Shown here piece after piece: positions 9,801 to 19,584 of a DNA stretch of 64,000 nucleotides; positions within the stretch are counted from its first letter, which is position 1; the number at the start of each line of letters is the position of its first letter. Location of the stretch: the NCBI RefSeq assembly GCF_016918565.1, contig NZ_JAFFQD010000013.1:52545-116544 (forward strand). Reading direction: 5' to 3'. The notes under the pieces were generated by a model, which ran no database searches, was not told the origin of the DNA, and saw only the letters and a program-made list of their open reading frames with translations. Source of the DNA: Desulfogranum marinum (GTDB lineage Bacteria; Desulfobacterota; Desulfobulbia; Desulfobulbales; Desulfobulbaceae). The translations under genes and the position numbers were made by a program.

Positions 9801-10461
9801 ATTTTTTCTTAAGTTCGTTGTTTTTTTCAGCAAGGGCTACTATTCGCTCATTGGCTACGCTAACGGCCTTTTCGTTTTCCTGTAGCGCAAGTTGAGCAGC
9901 AACCAGTTCTTCAGCGGTTGCCTTATTTTTCTCCAGTTCTGCACTGAGTGACTGTTTACCTTTGCGCAAAGCGCTGATGGCAGCATTGGCTTGTTCGGTT
10001 TGCTTGAGCAACTCCCGGTATTTATTGGCTACAATTTCCTGCGCTTCAAGCAACTCAAGAATCTGCTTTTCTTTCTGAGCAAGTTCATCACTGAGCTTCT
10101 GTTGACTGGCTACAACAGCCATATCTGCCTGCTGTTCTGCCTGTTTAGCTGCAACCTGCTCAGGAGCAGGTTGCTGCTGTTTATCTTCAGCCTCTGCTTC
10201 AATTGCCGGTTGGGCCTGATCATGCGCGATGGGCTCATCATGGGCAGTAAGGGAAGCTGGAGCAGTCTCTTCCGAGTCTTGATCCGATGTCGGGGCTACA
10301 TCAGTATGATGTTGGTCTGTGAGCTGCGCATGCTGCTCTACTGGGGTTGCGGCATGTTCGCTTGAGAGGGGGTTGTTTCTTTTCAGCTCGCCGTGGTATT
10401 TGGCGACCATGACGTAAACAACAATACCAACTACTGTCAGGATAATCGTACGTGTTTTCAT
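6883..10461 (-). CDS. giant coiled-coil protein with TSP3 repeats and C-terminal OmpA domain
   Basis: An envelope protein of 1192 residues, probably anchored in the inner membrane by residues 5-22 and bound to peptidoglycan at the far end. After a short Pro/Gln/Ala-rich region (about 30-115) comes some 900 residues of nearly uninterrupted coiled coil. Then two Asp-rich thrombospondin-type-3 calcium repeats (DTDQDGVMDATDACPD; DSDKDGIVDRADLCND) and an OmpA/MotB domain (about 1085-1192) with TDSVGNEERNLQVSNLRAQ, the peptidoglycan-binding signature. The rod contains a near-identical 63-residue tandem duplication and 28-residue repeats, both whole numbers of heptads. It probably acts as a tether or spacer. 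It starts 45 bp downstream of glgB on the same strand. Confidence 0.85.
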   Translation of the reverse strand: MKTRTIILTVVGIVVYVMVAKYHGELKRNNPLSSEHAATPVEQHAQLTDQHHTDVAPTSDQDSEETAPASLTAHDEPIAHDQAQPAIEAEAEDKQQQPAPEQVAAKQAEQQADMAVVASQQKLSDELAQKEKQILELLEAQEIVANKYRELLKQTEQANAAISALRKGKQSLSAELEKNKATAEELVAAQLALQENEKAVSVANERIVALAEKNNELKKKYEASSTAIQQLKAALVDAELTNTKSDKIVQENEDQLAQLQDQIQAQTTEIGRLKAKLTDATSQLAITRNNLKKADLRAEAMFRFGQEKEQSLLPFEEQIASLQTFIDEKQAALTAAVNEGESLQQALRSKTQEFDALVLANSEQAAQVSSLLEKVAALESDLALKNEEFTASIELLKQTEAKRQEGIDKIAALSDANSVAQAEIEQAAQDNKEAQDKIAELESAIALAETEAQSKIVELESAIVLAEAAVTESQDKLNSVNETVASLQEQLAIQTTASEELETQLQEMTSNFTALKEENLTLAGQIDSMLADQQAVDGLKLQVEEATTAIAALEAEKDAFAAETQTQVEELQIQNQTLQATLEEKEVALAEANAQIETLTPLPALIEELENAAALHAESIAAKDATLAELSAQVEELTALKVQLEESQAKNSELTTSLEQQTAQLSTVNQELTTAQEQQASLTEELTAAQEQATGLAGELTALKVQFEESQAKNSELTTSLEQQTAQLSTVNQELTAAQEQQASLTEELTAAQEQATGLAGELATAKEQQASLTEELAAAQEQATGLAGELATAKEQQVALTEQLTTAQAKAGQVETLTATVQEKNDALTDAQEQIKALQEEAAKVEQLDKQIAELTAKVEQTDAAKIAAEKKVASLEAEASTLQGNIQEVSKSLAASDNKFASVSSKLQSSLAEIATLTTAVNEKSATAEQLAQEQATSQETIAALEKQLAAAKGKSEELVAAEKTVADLEESNSMLQQQLAASSEAAAQLQAQAEALQKELDVLKDERNQLAKQSTDTDQDGVMDATDACPDTPAGVKVDDTGCEPDSDKDGIVDRADLCNDSAEGSVVNELGCEPTQKIILSGVTFKTGTADLTPTSKENLDMVAAALLKFPAMQLEVAGYTDSVGNEERNLQVSNLRAQAVVDYLVEKEIDAERLVAKGYGMADPIADNATAEGRAKNRRVELHPIAE
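8174..8557 (-). repeat. two-copy 189-bp tandem repeat inside the coiled-coil gene
   Basis: The block from about 8174 recurs at about 8363 with a period of exactly 189 bp (63 codons) and only about four mismatches, so the duplication is recent or homogenised. Shorter 84-bp (28-codon) repeats adjoin at about 8041-8180. Frame and heptad register are kept. Confidence 0.9.
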
Positions 10462-10506
10462 AGGCCTTTTCAGTTACGGGTTTGTTTCAGTTAATACAAA
10501 AGATGA

Positions 10507-12435
10507 TCAACATGGTTTAAGAATAAGCGTTGTCAAGGGCGGCAGGGTAAGAGTTAATGAGTTATCCAGGCTGTGGCAAGCCTCAGGAGATGAATGTAAT
10601 TCCTGAGGATTGGATACATCACTACCATTATATATGCCTAAATCGGAATTGATGAGTTCCGAATAACGTCCTGGCTTTGGTACGCCTATTTTGTACTGTG
10701 TGCGAACAACAGGAGTAAAATTACAGATAATAATGAGAAAGTCATCAGGATTTTTTGCAAATCGGACAAAAGATAACACTGAGTTGTCTGAATCGTTAGC
10801 GTCAATCCATGAAAAACCTGTCCAATCAAAATCCTGTTCATACAACGCAGGCTCACTTTGATAGACCAGGTTAAGGTCCCTCATGAATCTATGGACACCG
10901 GCATGCTGAGGAGCTTTCAGAGCCTTCCATTCTATCCCCGTGTCGTAGTTCCATTCCTGGCGTTGTCCAAATTCACCACCCATAAAAAGTAATTTTTTAC
11001 CAGGGTATCCCCACATAAATCCATAATAAGCTCGGAGTCCAGCAAATTGCTGCCAGTCATCACCCGGCATTTTTGCGAGCAGCGAACTTTTACCGTGAAC
11101 CACTTCATCATGACTGAGTGGCAAAATAAAATTTTCATGAAAGGCATAGAGCATACCAAACGTCATTCGGTTGTGATGGTATTTTCTGTAAAGAGGATCG
11201 GTGGCCATGTATTCGAGCGTGTCATGCATCCAGCCCATGTTCCACTTGAGGCTAAAACCAAGTCCACCAAGGTACGTAGGGCGAGATACCATGGGCCAGG
11301 AAGTCGATTCTTCTGCAATAGTCAATATACCTGGGAATACCCCATGAACAACTTCATTGGTTTTTTTAAGGAAATGAATAGCCTCGAGATTTTCTCTGCC
11401 CCCGTATTCATTGGGTATCCATTGACCATCATCACGCGAATAATCCAGGTAAAGCATGGAAGCCACGGCATCTACGCGGAGTCCGTCGATGTGATATTTA
11501 TCAAGCCAGAAAATGGCGTTGGAGATGAGAAAAGAGCGAACTTCATTTCGACTGTAATTAAAAATCAAGGTCCCCCAGTCCTGGTGTTCACCTTGAAAAG
11601 GATGCTGGTGTGAATAAAGATGAGTTCCGTCAAAAAAATTGAGCCCTGATCCATCTTTGGGGAAATGGGCGGGAACCCAATCAAGGATGACCCCCAGTCC
11701 GGCCTGATGACATTGATCCACCAAAAACATGAAATCTTCTGGAGCTCCGAAGCGAGACGTTGGAGCGAAAAAACCAAGCACTTGATATCCCCAAGATCCA
11801 TCGTACGGATATTCGGCAATGGGGAGAATTTCAAGGTGAGTAAAACCTAGATCTTTAACATAGGGAATGAGTTGTGCAGCTAGTTCGCGATATGTCAGAA
11901 ATCTGTTGCCGTATTTCTCGTCGCTAGGTTTACGCCATGAACCTAGCTGAACTTCATAAATGGAAATAGGCCTATCTAAATTTTGTGTCTGTTTTCTTGA
12001 TTGCATCCAGTGGGTATCCTGCCACTGGTATTTATCAAGATTAACCACTACCGAACCGGTCTTGGGGCGTTCTTCCATCGCAAACCCGTAGGGATCTGCT
12101 TTATCAAAAGTTTGAAGATCCTGGGTGGTTATGTGAAATTTATAAACGGTATATTCACTTAAGCCGGGTATAAATAAACTCCATATTCCGGAGTCAGAAG
12201 GGTGCATTATATGGAATGAGCTGTCCCAGTTGTTAAAATCTCCGATAACAGCAACGCGTTTGGCATTGGGAGCCCATACGGCGAAAACAACACCATGTTC
12301 ATCCTCAGTAGTTATGAGGTGGGCACCCAGTTTTTCGTAGACTTTTTCGTGGGTACCTTCACCTATCAGGTGTGTATCAAAATGCGTGAGCCATTTGCGA
12401 GGTACTGGTTTGCCGACAGGGTATGTTGTGCTCAT
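10507..12435 (-). CDS. glgB: 1,4-alpha-glucan branching enzyme
   Basis: Forms alpha-1,6 branches in glycogen by cutting and transferring alpha-1,4 chains; cytoplasmic, GH13. The 642 residues comprise an N-terminal CBM48 ([20 protein letters not shown] around 51-70), a TIM barrel and a C-terminal beta domain. The nucleophile is D322 in [11 protein letters not shown], the acid/base is E375 in LTIAEES, and D443 lies in SHDEVVHG, so all three catalytic residues are present. No other glycogen gene is in the window. The OmpA-type gene follows after 45 bp on the same strand, probably cotranscribed although functionally unrelated. No strong ribosome binding site precedes the ATG. Confidence 0.95.
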   Translation of the reverse strand: MSTTYPVGKPVPRKWLTHFDTHLIGEGTHEKVYEKLGAHLITTEDEHGVVFAVWAPNAKRVAVIGDFNNWDSSFHIMHPSDSGIWSLFIPGLSEYTVYKFHITTQDLQTFDKADPYGFAMEERPKTGSVVVNLDKYQWQDTHWMQSRKQTQNLDRPISIYEVQLGSWRKPSDEKYGNRFLTYRELAAQLIPYVKDLGFTHLEILPIAEYPYDGSWGYQVLGFFAPTSRFGAPEDFMFLVDQCHQAGLGVILDWVPAHFPKDGSGLNFFDGTHLYSHQHPFQGEHQDWGTLIFNYSRNEVRSFLISNAIFWLDKYHIDGLRVDAVASMLYLDYSRDDGQWIPNEYGGRENLEAIHFLKKTNEVVHGVFPGILTIAEESTSWPMVSRPTYLGGLGFSLKWNMGWMHDTLEYMATDPLYRKYHHNRMTFGMLYAFHENFILPLSHDEVVHGKSSLLAKMPGDDWQQFAGLRAYYGFMWGYPGKKLLFMGGEFGQRQEWNYDTGIEWKALKAPQHAGVHRFMRDLNLVYQSEPALYEQDFDWTGFSWIDANDSDNSVLSFVRFAKNPDDFLIIICNFTPVVRTQYKIGVPKPGRYSELINSDLGIYNGSDVSNPQELHSSPEACHSLDNSLTLTLPPLTTLILKPC

Positions 12436-13524
12436 TGTTGCAGGCGCCTAGCCTTGGAGAAAAGTGAATAGTTAATACCTGGATCTATTTTAGAGTGTAT
12501 GACAACTAACCATATGCATTAAAAGAATGTCAACGTACTACCATTTTGTTTTCAAATCGTCCATCATGATTAACCCGTGTTGAAAAATATTAAAAGAAGG
12601 TAACTGGTCAAAGCACCCCACGGAGTCTCCCGTAGGTCGCTTACCTCTTCGGACGGTCACGATCTCCAGCATAGATAGGCTGCCGGAGTTTTATGCTCGC
12701 TTGCGAAAAATCGAGCCGGCCCAAATATGAAGCGCCTGCAACCAGTTGTAGATTTTGATTAAATCAGTTGGTTATCATCCTCAGTGAGTATTTACAAAAG
12801 AAGAACATAACTGTTAAGCAAGGATCAACCCGAATTTCTCCAGAGCATTTTGTTATTCCAGGAAAAAATAGTGATTTCATAACTATGCTATTAAAATCAA
12901 TCAGATTTAAAATTAACAAAATGCTTACCAACGGTCAGTTTATGCGATACCATCTTCTGCAATATTTTGGTAGTAAAAGGTAAATGAAGATTCCGATAGC
13001 CTCCCATGATTCATTGTCAAAAATTTTGAACCCGGCATCGCCTGCACTGATCAGTACTCCTGGCTAAAAGCTGTCAATCTGCTCCGAAATGTCACTGTTC
13101 AGCAGTGCTCCATATGTTTACAAGCCTACCTATTAGCTCTGCAGCGGTATACTGGGTAGGCAGATCGTAGAGAGTTGGGGTGATGCGGAATAGTTACAGA
13201 AGAACATGAGTCGATTGGTTGCCAGAACCAAACTTTTATTCTTTACCAGGTGCAACAGGTAAAATGAATTTTACAAGAGGTAAAAAAAAGGTCGAGCCAT
13301 ACAGATAGCACGTGTGCGAAATGTGCAATCGTACGCCTGGTTGTTTGTTTGGTTGTTTGTGCCTGTCAATTATTCTGCGGTCAAAGAGGGGTGGAGGAGA
13401 GAGAGATAGAACGTAAGAGATATTAAGCAGGAAAAACTGACTGGCTTTGCACAATTTGCATATATTCTTTTTGGACTGTGGGGATCTGAGGGAGTCCATA
13501 TTTTTATGAATTAATTGTTTTTTC
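12436..13524. other. long intergenic region between glgB and nuoA
   Basis: About 1.1 kb without a convincing gene. It holds repeat copy A (see separate entry) and near its right end the nuo promoter. A plus-strand frame at 12768-12983 (71 codons, Lys/Ile-rich) has no ribosome binding site or known motif and is not called. The remainder is AT-rich without clear structure. Confidence 0.6.
12622..12752 (+). repeat. dispersed intergenic repeat, copy A
   Basis: This segment matches 27861-28015 and 63641-63775 along about 130 bp. Shared landmarks include CTCTTCGGACGGTCACG (copies A and C), CGATCTCC-GCATA (A and B), CTTGCGAAAAATCG (A and B) and CCAAATATGA (A and C). All three copies lie in gene-free DNA and in the same orientation in this window. 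No transposase accompanies them. Confidence 0.7.
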
Positions 13525-13553
13525 TTGACAGAATGGCGGAGTGAAGTTAATGA
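13525..13553 (+). promoter_or_regulatory. sigma-70 type promoter of the nuo operon
   Basis: TTGACA at 13525-13530 and TAATGA at 13548-13553 are separated by exactly 17 bases, about 100 bp before nuoA. A strong match to the housekeeping consensus, suggesting constitutive complex I expression. Start site not determined. Confidence 0.7.
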
Positions 13554-13650
13554 ATAGCGGTTCATTTTTATTCTTTTTTAGTCCAACAATTGGAGCTGGT
13601 TACAGCTCAAGCGGCTGAAAATTACTAATCAGAGTTGAGAGGTTGAAGCG

Positions 13651-14010
13651 ATGACAACTGAACTGGTTCTCTCGGCAATTGCTCTCATAGGGATTGCCGT
13701 ATTTATCCCGCTTTTCATGGTCGCAATGACTGTGTTGGGGCCACGTGCTAAAGGCGAGATGAAGAACGATCCGTATGAAAGCGGTATCAAGCGTATGATC
13801 GGACTTGCTGAACAAAAGTTCAGCGTCAAGTTTTATCTACTAGCGATTCTTTTTCTCCTGTTCGACATAGAAGCAGTGTTCATGTATCCGTGGGCCGTCA
13901 GCGTTCGTGAACTTGGTTGGTTTGGGTTTACTGAAATGCTGGTCTTTATGGTGCTGCTCCTGACAGGGCTTATCTACATCTTAAAGAAAGGGGTGCTCAA
14001 TTGGCGTTAG
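13651..14010 (+). CDS. nuoA: NADH-quinone oxidoreductase subunit A
   Basis: Small membrane subunit of complex I, located near the quinone site, 119 residues with three helices as usual. PYESG in the loop after helix 1 and [14 protein letters not shown] in helix 2 are the family hallmarks. First gene of the 13-gene operon; the GAGAGGT site precedes ATG. Its end overlaps the start of nuoB by 10 bases, implying translational coupling. Confidence 0.96.
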   Translation: MTTELVLSAIALIGIAVFIPLFMVAMTVLGPRAKGEMKNDPYESGIKRMIGLAEQKFSVKFYLLAILFLLFDIEAVFMYPWAVSVRELGWFGFTEMLVFMVLLLTGLIYILKKGVLNWR

Positions 14011-14513
14011 GATTAGAAGCAAAACTGGGCGATTCGGTACTGACAACACAACTTGATGTAGTTGTCAACTGGGGCCGACAGTATTCACTATGGCCTATGG
14101 TTTTTGGAACAGCCTGTTGCGCCATCGAGTTTATGAGTGCTGCAGCCAGTCAGCATGATATTTCAAGGTGGGGAGCGGAGGTTGTTCGTTTCTCACCACG
14201 ACAGGCTGACCTGATGCTTGTCTGTGGAACTATCAGTTATAAGCAGGCTCCAATTCTGAAAAGAATTTACGAACAGATGCCTGAACCCAAGTGGGTAGTG
14301 GCAATGGGTGCATGTGCCAGTTCCGGTGGTGTCTATGACAACTACTGTACTGTGCAGGGAATTGATGAGATTATTCCCGTCGACGTGTACATCTCCGGTT
14401 GCCCTCCACGGCCAGAGGCGGTTCTTGATGCTCTTATGAAGATTCAGGACCAAATCAAAGGTGAAAGCGTATTGGAAGATCGCCATAAAGATTTTAAAGG
14501 GATTCTCGACTGA
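14001..14513 (+). CDS. nuoB: NADH-quinone oxidoreductase subunit B
   Basis: Peripheral-arm subunit that binds cluster N2, the electron donor to quinone. 170 residues with the tandem Cys pair in [11 protein letters not shown] plus [20 protein letters not shown] and [10 protein letters not shown], which together supply the four cluster ligands. The start is TTG at 14001, inside the nuoA end; translation from there gives [11 protein letters not shown], matching the usual family length. The nuoCD start follows immediately after its stop. Confidence 0.95.
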   Translation: MALGLEAKLGDSVLTTQLDVVVNWGRQYSLWPMVFGTACCAIEFMSAAASQHDISRWGAEVVRFSPRQADLMLVCGTISYKQAPILKRIYEQMPEPKWVVAMGACASSGGVYDNYCTVQGIDEIIPVDVYISGCPPRPEAVLDALMKIQDQIKGESVLEDRHKDFKGILD

Positions 14514-14514
14514 T

Positions 14515-16230
14515 ATGAATACGAAGGCACTCGAACTCATTCAGGGGGCTTTTCCAGAGGTTCCTTGTGAAACTAGCATCGATTCGGTAGTCCTTACAGT
14601 ACAGCCAGATGAGCTGGAAAAAACATTAACCAAGCTGAAAAAAGATCCGACTTTGGACTTTGGTCTGCTGCTTGATGTTACTGCAATAGATTATTTGGAT
14701 TATCCGCAAAAATCAAACATTCGGTTTTACGTGGTGTACACCATAAGAAACTGGAAAGAAAATTTGGTTGTACAGGTTCGTATACCTGTTAATGATCCTG
14801 AGGTTGGCATACCTACAGCCAGTCACATATGGGATTCCGCCAACTGGGGTGAGCGTGAAACCTATGACCAGTACGGCATTAATTTTCAGGGGCACCCTGA
14901 TTTGCGCCGAATTCTCAATCACTGGCAGTTTGAAGGGCACCCATTGAGAAAAGACTATAAGATAGACGCCCGCCAGGTCTGTTATGAATCTGATAGTCTG
15001 GAAAAAGAAATTAAGGCGCGCCTTGCCACAAAAGGTATTGATGAATTGACCCTTAAGGATATCAATACCGAAATTATGTTTCTTAATATCGGACCTTCGC
15101 ATCCCGCAACGCATGGTGCCATCCGTATTCTTTCGGCGCTTGACGGTGAGACAGTTGTCGCCAATGTTAATGAAATTGGTTATCTCCACCGCGGTTTTGA
15201 AAAAACAGCTGAAGACAGAACCTATAATCAGATTATTCCCCTTACAGACCGGCTTAATTATTGTTCATCACTGATGAACAATGTGGCATTTGTTAAGGCT
15301 GTTGAGTCATGGATGGGCATAGAAATAACTGAAAGAGCACAGTTCATGAGAGTTGTTCTTTCGGAATTTTACAGGGCTCTTGATCACTTGGTTTGTCTTG
15401 CTGCTCTTTTTGTCGATATGGGTGGTTTGACCAACTACTGGTATCTGTACAATGAAAAAGAAGCTGCCTATGATCTTATCAGCCGACTGTGCGGAGCACG
15501 ATTGACCAGTTCCTTTACTCGAGTTGGCGGAATGTATCGTGATTTCTACGAAGGCTGGGAAATCGATATGGAAAACCAGCTCAAAGCTATTGAAAAGGGT
15601 GTTGCTGACTCCTTGACCTTGGTAGCTAAGAATCGTATCGTCCACGATCGTTCGCAAAACATCTGCTGTATTTCTCCTGAAACTGCTCTTTCTTATGGCT
15701 TTACCGGTCCTAATCTTAGGGCATCAGGTGTACCTTTCGACCTGCGTAAAGATAATCCGTATTATAATTACGAAGCTTTTGATTTTTCAATCCCCGTTGG
15801 AAGTAATGGCGATATATATGATCGTATAATGGTCCGGTTTGAAGAAATATTCCAAAGTATTTCCGTCATTCGCCAAGCCATGAAAATGATCCCCGCAGGT
15901 CCTGTCAATATCCATGATAATAAAGTGACCCTACCTGCCAAAGATAAAGTCTATGACAATATCGAAGGTCTTGCCGGACACTTTAAACTGATATTTGAAG
16001 GTGTGAAAACCCCGGCTGGTGAATGGTACGACTCTTTTGAAGCTGCCAACGGTGAGCTTGGTTTTCATTTTGTGTCTGACGGCTCAGGAAAGCCCTATAA
16101 ATGTAAGGTGCGTCCACCATGTTTTTATACCATGGGTGGATTCCATGAAATGGTTGAAGGTGAAATGATTGCCGATGCGGTTATCAATCTGAGTAGCATC
16201 AATATTATCGGTGGAGAGTTGGACAGATGA
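14515..16230 (+). CDS. nuoCD: NADH-quinone oxidoreductase, fused subunits C and D
   Basis: Peripheral-arm subunits of complex I in a single chain of 571 residues. Residues 1 to about 170 are NuoC ([20 protein letters not shown] is its signature); from about 185 NuoD begins ([31 protein letters not shown]), forming the quinone pocket with NuoB. ATG 14515 lies one base past the nuoB stop; an 18-codon upstream extension of the frame overlaps nuoB and is not used. C-D fusions are known in several bacteria including E. coli. The stop overlaps nuoE by four bases (ATGA). Confidence 0.95.
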   Translation: MNTKALELIQGAFPEVPCETSIDSVVLTVQPDELEKTLTKLKKDPTLDFGLLLDVTAIDYLDYPQKSNIRFYVVYTIRNWKENLVVQVRIPVNDPEVGIPTASHIWDSANWGERETYDQYGINFQGHPDLRRILNHWQFEGHPLRKDYKIDARQVCYESDSLEKEIKARLATKGIDELTLKDINTEIMFLNIGPSHPATHGAIRILSALDGETVVANVNEIGYLHRGFEKTAEDRTYNQIIPLTDRLNYCSSLMNNVAFVKAVESWMGIEITERAQFMRVVLSEFYRALDHLVCLAALFVDMGGLTNYWYLYNEKEAAYDLISRLCGARLTSSFTRVGGMYRDFYEGWEIDMENQLKAIEKGVADSLTLVAKNRIVHDRSQNICCISPETALSYGFTGPNLRASGVPFDLRKDNPYYNYEAFDFSIPVGSNGDIYDRIMVRFEEIFQSISVIRQAMKMIPAGPVNIHDNKVTLPAKDKVYDNIEGLAGHFKLIFEGVKTPAGEWYDSFEAANGELGFHFVSDGSGKPYKCKVRPPCFYTMGGFHEMVEGEMIADAVINLSSINIIGGELDR

Positions 16231-16733
16231 GCGATAGATCACAATTAATTGAAACTGGGACGCCGTTTCAGTTCGACGCAGAGCGAGATGCGGAATTTGA
16301 AAGGCTCGTCAAGCGCTATCCAACTCGTGAATCAATGATACTTCCTGCCCTCTGGTTGACGCAGGAACAGGAAGGATGGATAAGCGCTGAAGCCATTGGT
16401 TATATTGCCGACAGGATTGGTACCTTTGCCAGTAAAGTCTTTGAGGTAGCAACGTTTTATACAATGTATAACCTCCACCCTGTTGGTGAATATCATATCT
16501 GTGTCTGTAGAACACTCTCCTGCTACCTTCTTGGGAAGCAGCAGATAGTTGACTATCTTTATCAGGAACTTGGGATCAAACCAGGTGATGTTAGTAAGGA
16601 TGGGAAATTCAGCCTCGAAGAAGTTGAATGTCTTGGCCATTGCGGAACCGCTCCTGTGGTACAGGTCAACGGTGAGTTCCACGAAGATATGGACGTGGAA
16701 AAAATGAAGGCACTTTTGGCCACCCTGAAATAG
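16227..16733 (+). CDS. nuoE: NADH-quinone oxidoreductase subunit E
   Basis: Thioredoxin-fold 2Fe-2S subunit (cluster N1a) of the NADH-oxidising module, 168 residues. The ligands are the C-x4-C pair in CVCRTLSC and the C-x3-C pair in CLGHCG, with the usual ~40-residue spacing. The N-terminal helical part ([15 protein letters not shown]) is normal. Its ATG overlaps the nuoCD stop, so translation is coupled. Presence of E, F and G shows NADH rather than ferredoxin alone as electron donor. Confidence 0.95.
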   Translation: MSDRSQLIETGTPFQFDAERDAEFERLVKRYPTRESMILPALWLTQEQEGWISAEAIGYIADRIGTFASKVFEVATFYTMYNLHPVGEYHICVCRTLSCYLLGKQQIVDYLYQELGIKPGDVSKDGKFSLEEVECLGHCGTAPVVQVNGEFHEDMDVEKMKALLATLK

Positions 16734-16745
16734 GAGAGGACTGTC

Positions 16746-17990
16746 ATGGAAGTAAAACTACTCAGTGCCAGATTCGACGTAGAAAATTGTAATAAAATTG
16801 AGGTGGCACTTAAGAATGGAGCCTATTCGGTACTGGATAAAGCATTCAGTATGGAACCCGGAGAGGTGACAGACGAGGTCAAAAATAGCGGTCTCCGAGG
16901 CCGTGGTGGTGCTGGTTTTCCTACAGGTTTGAAATGGACATTTTTGCCTAAACAAACAGAAAAGCCAGTTTATCTTGCCGTCAACTCCGATGAATCCGAA
17001 CCTGGGACCTTTAAAGATCGCTATATTCTGGTTCGTGACCCGCATATGTTGATCGAAGGTATTATCATTTCCTGTTATGCCATTGGCAGTCATGACGCCT
17101 ACATCTATATTCGTGGAGAGTATACTACTCAGGTAAAGGTGCTTCAGGCTGCGATTGATGAGGCATATGAGGCCGGTTATCTTGGCGACAAAGTTGCAGG
17201 CAACGATTACCGGGTTGATGTTACTGTGCATCGTGGGGCAGGTGCCTATATATGTGGTGAAGAAACAGCGCTCCTTGAATCCATTGAAGGGAAAAAAGGA
17301 CAGCCAAGAAGTAAACCACCATTTCCTGCCGTTGAGGGACTTTATGGATGCCCAACTATTATCAATAATGTGCAGAGTATAGCCTCTGTTCCTTATATAG
17401 TATCTAACGGTGCTGATGCATACAAGGCTTATGGCACCGAAAAAAGCCCGGGGACCCACCTTTTCGGTATATCAGGGCTGGTGGAAAAGCCAGGCATGTA
17501 TGAATTGCCCCTTGGGTTACCGATTCTTGAGGTGATTGAAAAGGTTGCCGGCGGAGTGAAGGGCGGCAAAAAACTCAAGGGCGTTATTCCCGGAGGTAGT
17601 TCAACACCGGTACTGCTCCCTGAAGAGTTGGAAACGGTCACCATGGACTATGAATCAATGGCTGAACATAAAACCATGTTCGGTTCCGGTGGCATGGTTG
17701 TACTCGATGAAGACGTCGATGTTGTGAAATTGGTGAAAAATTTAATTGATTTTTATCACCATGAGAGCTGTGGTCAATGTACACCCTGCCGTGAAGGACT
17801 TGGCTGGATGCTTAAGATAGTTAAAAAGATCATTAACGGTGATGGTACTCTTGATGATGTTAACTTACTTAGAGAACTCTGTGACAATATCGAAATGAAA
17901 ACTGTATGCGTGCTTTCGGCAGCATGTACCATGCCTGTGCGGGCCTTTCTAGACAAGTTCCGGCATGAATTCGAAGCCTATGTTCAATGA
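16746..17990 (+). CDS. nuoF: NADH-quinone oxidoreductase subunit F
   Basis: NADH dehydrogenase subunit carrying FMN and cluster N3; 414 residues, a standard single-module NuoF without the N-terminal ferredoxin extension or C-terminal ferredoxins of the HydB/HndC type. LRGRGGAGFPTGLKW and GAGAYICGEETALLES form the NADH/FMN site, SCGQCTPCREG with a later Cys (near residue 390) binds N3. ATG follows an AGGAGAGGAC site 12 bp after nuoE. Confidence 0.95.
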   Translation: MEVKLLSARFDVENCNKIEVALKNGAYSVLDKAFSMEPGEVTDEVKNSGLRGRGGAGFPTGLKWTFLPKQTEKPVYLAVNSDESEPGTFKDRYILVRDPHMLIEGIIISCYAIGSHDAYIYIRGEYTTQVKVLQAAIDEAYEAGYLGDKVAGNDYRVDVTVHRGAGAYICGEETALLESIEGKKGQPRSKPPFPAVEGLYGCPTIINNVQSIASVPYIVSNGADAYKAYGTEKSPGTHLFGISGLVEKPGMYELPLGLPILEVIEKVAGGVKGGKKLKGVIPGGSSTPVLLPEELETVTMDYESMAEHKTMFGSGGMVVLDEDVDVVKLVKNLIDFYHHESCGQCTPCREGLGWMLKIVKKIINGDGTLDDVNLLRELCDNIEMKTVCVLSAACTMPVRAFLDKFRHEFEAYVQ

Positions 17991-18034
17991 AGTTTTCAAT
18001 GTCAAAGCAAAGTAATAGGGATAGGTAAAGAACC

Positions 18035-19573
18035 ATGGCAGAAATGGTAAAACTGTCCGTAAATGGACAGGAAGTTGAAGTCGAGGCAGGGAAAAACCTG
18101 ATCGACGCTGTTGGTGCCGTCGGCATAGAAATCCCCCATCTATGCTATCATCCTGCTCTTGGCGCAGACGGCAATTGTCGTATGTGTCTGGTAGGGATCG
18201 AAGACGGTAGACCTCCTTTGGTACCGGCATGCAAAACGCCCGCAGCTGAGGGAATGAAGGTACAACTGGATGCTGAACACATCAAAAAGATTCAGCACGA
18301 TGTGATGGAGCTTGAGCTCATTAACCATCCAACAGATTGTCCGATCTGTGACCAGGCTGGTGAATGTGCCCTTCAGGATTATTACCAGAAATACGACGGT
18401 CAAGAGAGTCGTATGACCGTTCCACAAGTTCAAAAATCAAAAAAACTTGATTTTGGCTGTGGAGTTATCCATGATCAGGAACGTTGTATCCTTTGTGCAC
18501 GCTGTGTTCGTTTCACCCGCCAAATTACAAAAACAGGTGAACTCGGCATCGTTAACAGAACAGATGATGCTAGAGTTACTACTTTTCCAGGCCGTCCATT
18601 AAACAATAGGTATGCGCTGAATGTTGTAGATCTTTGTCCTGTTGGTGCTATGACCAGCAGTGATTTCCGTTTTAAGCAACGGGTATGGTTCCTGACCAGA
18701 GATAAGGGGATTTGCCACGGTTGCAGTAAGGGTTGCAACATCTTTATCGATCATCATAAGGAAAAGTATAAAGACGATATTATCTATCGATACCGACCAT
18801 TTGTGAACGAGCAGGTCAATGGCTACTTCATGTGTGATGAAGGCAGGATGACCTACAAGAAAGAAAATCAGGATAGGTTGCTTGTTGCCAAGGCTAATAA
18901 CGCTGAATCGATTATAAGTAGTGCAGTTGATTCACTGAAAAATTCTATTTCCAGTTCCAATAAACCGGTTTTTCTTGTTTCTCCGAACTGCTCTCTGGAG
19001 CAAATGTACGCCATTAAAAAACTTGGTGAGGCAAAAGGCGCCACGGTTAGCGGCTTTAGCGATGGTTATATCCTAGAGGGTGATGGCGATGACTTCCTCA
19101 TCCAGGATGATAAGGCCGCCAACAGAGCCGGGCTTGAATTGTTGGGAGTTGATACCACCAAGGAAGCTTTTGAATCAGCGATGAAAGAAGCGGACCTCCT
19201 TGTTAACTTCAACAATGATCTTGCAAAGAGCTATGATGCAGCGGCGCTTGATGAACTCATAGGTGATTGTAAGTTTGCTATGGTCGCAACAACACAGGAT
19301 GCTCTTACAGAGAAAGCAGAAATTGCTATACCGGCAGCGTCTTACTCCGAGTACAGCGGTAGCGTTATCAATACAGACAACATCCTGCAGATGTTTAACA
19401 AGGCGGTCGTTAAAAACGAGCCCTTTGATGATATAGTGAACATTGTCAGCCGAATTGGTGGAGACGTAAATGAAAACTCCGCAGCTTGGGCTGGAATGAA
19501 GGCGAGTGTTCCCGCACTCAAGGATGTTGAACCTGAACAAATCCCTGAGCAGGGATTGGCACTTAATAGTTAA
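18035..19573 (+). CDS. nuoG: NADH-quinone oxidoreductase subunit G, short form
   Basis: Iron-sulfur subunit relaying electrons from NuoF. All ligand sets are visible: 2Fe-2S (C37, C48, C51, C66), His-Cys3 (H98, C102, C105, C111), 4Fe-4S (C151, C154, C157, C201) and the N7 set (C227, C230, C234, C267). At 512 residues it is far shorter than the 700-900 residue forms: only about 220 residues follow N7, so the molybdopterin-type domain is reduced to a remnant. The reading frame is intact and ends normally before nuoH, so this looks like an evolved short form and not a broken gene. Confidence 0.93.
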   Translation: MAEMVKLSVNGQEVEVEAGKNLIDAVGAVGIEIPHLCYHPALGADGNCRMCLVGIEDGRPPLVPACKTPAAEGMKVQLDAEHIKKIQHDVMELELINHPTDCPICDQAGECALQDYYQKYDGQESRMTVPQVQKSKKLDFGCGVIHDQERCILCARCVRFTRQITKTGELGIVNRTDDARVTTFPGRPLNNRYALNVVDLCPVGAMTSSDFRFKQRVWFLTRDKGICHGCSKGCNIFIDHHKEKYKDDIIYRYRPFVNEQVNGYFMCDEGRMTYKKENQDRLLVAKANNAESIISSAVDSLKNSISSSNKPVFLVSPNCSLEQMYAIKKLGEAKGATVSGFSDGYILEGDGDDFLIQDDKAANRAGLELLGVDTTKEAFESAMKEADLLVNFNNDLAKSYDAAALDELIGDCKFAMVATTQDALTEKAEIAIPAASYSEYSGSVINTDNILQMFNKAVVKNEPFDDIVNIVSRIGGDVNENSAAWAGMKASVPALKDVEPEQIPEQGLALNS

Positions 19574-19584
19574 AGAGGGCTCTA

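Noticed and set aside
6883..10461. Several plus-strand ORFs of 60-150 codons inside the coiled-coil gene
   Set aside because: They are shadows of the repetitive Ala/Glu/Gln codons on the other strand.
12768..12983. 71-codon plus-strand ORF upstream of nuo
   Set aside because: Lys/Ile-rich low-complexity composition in AT-rich DNA and no translation signal.
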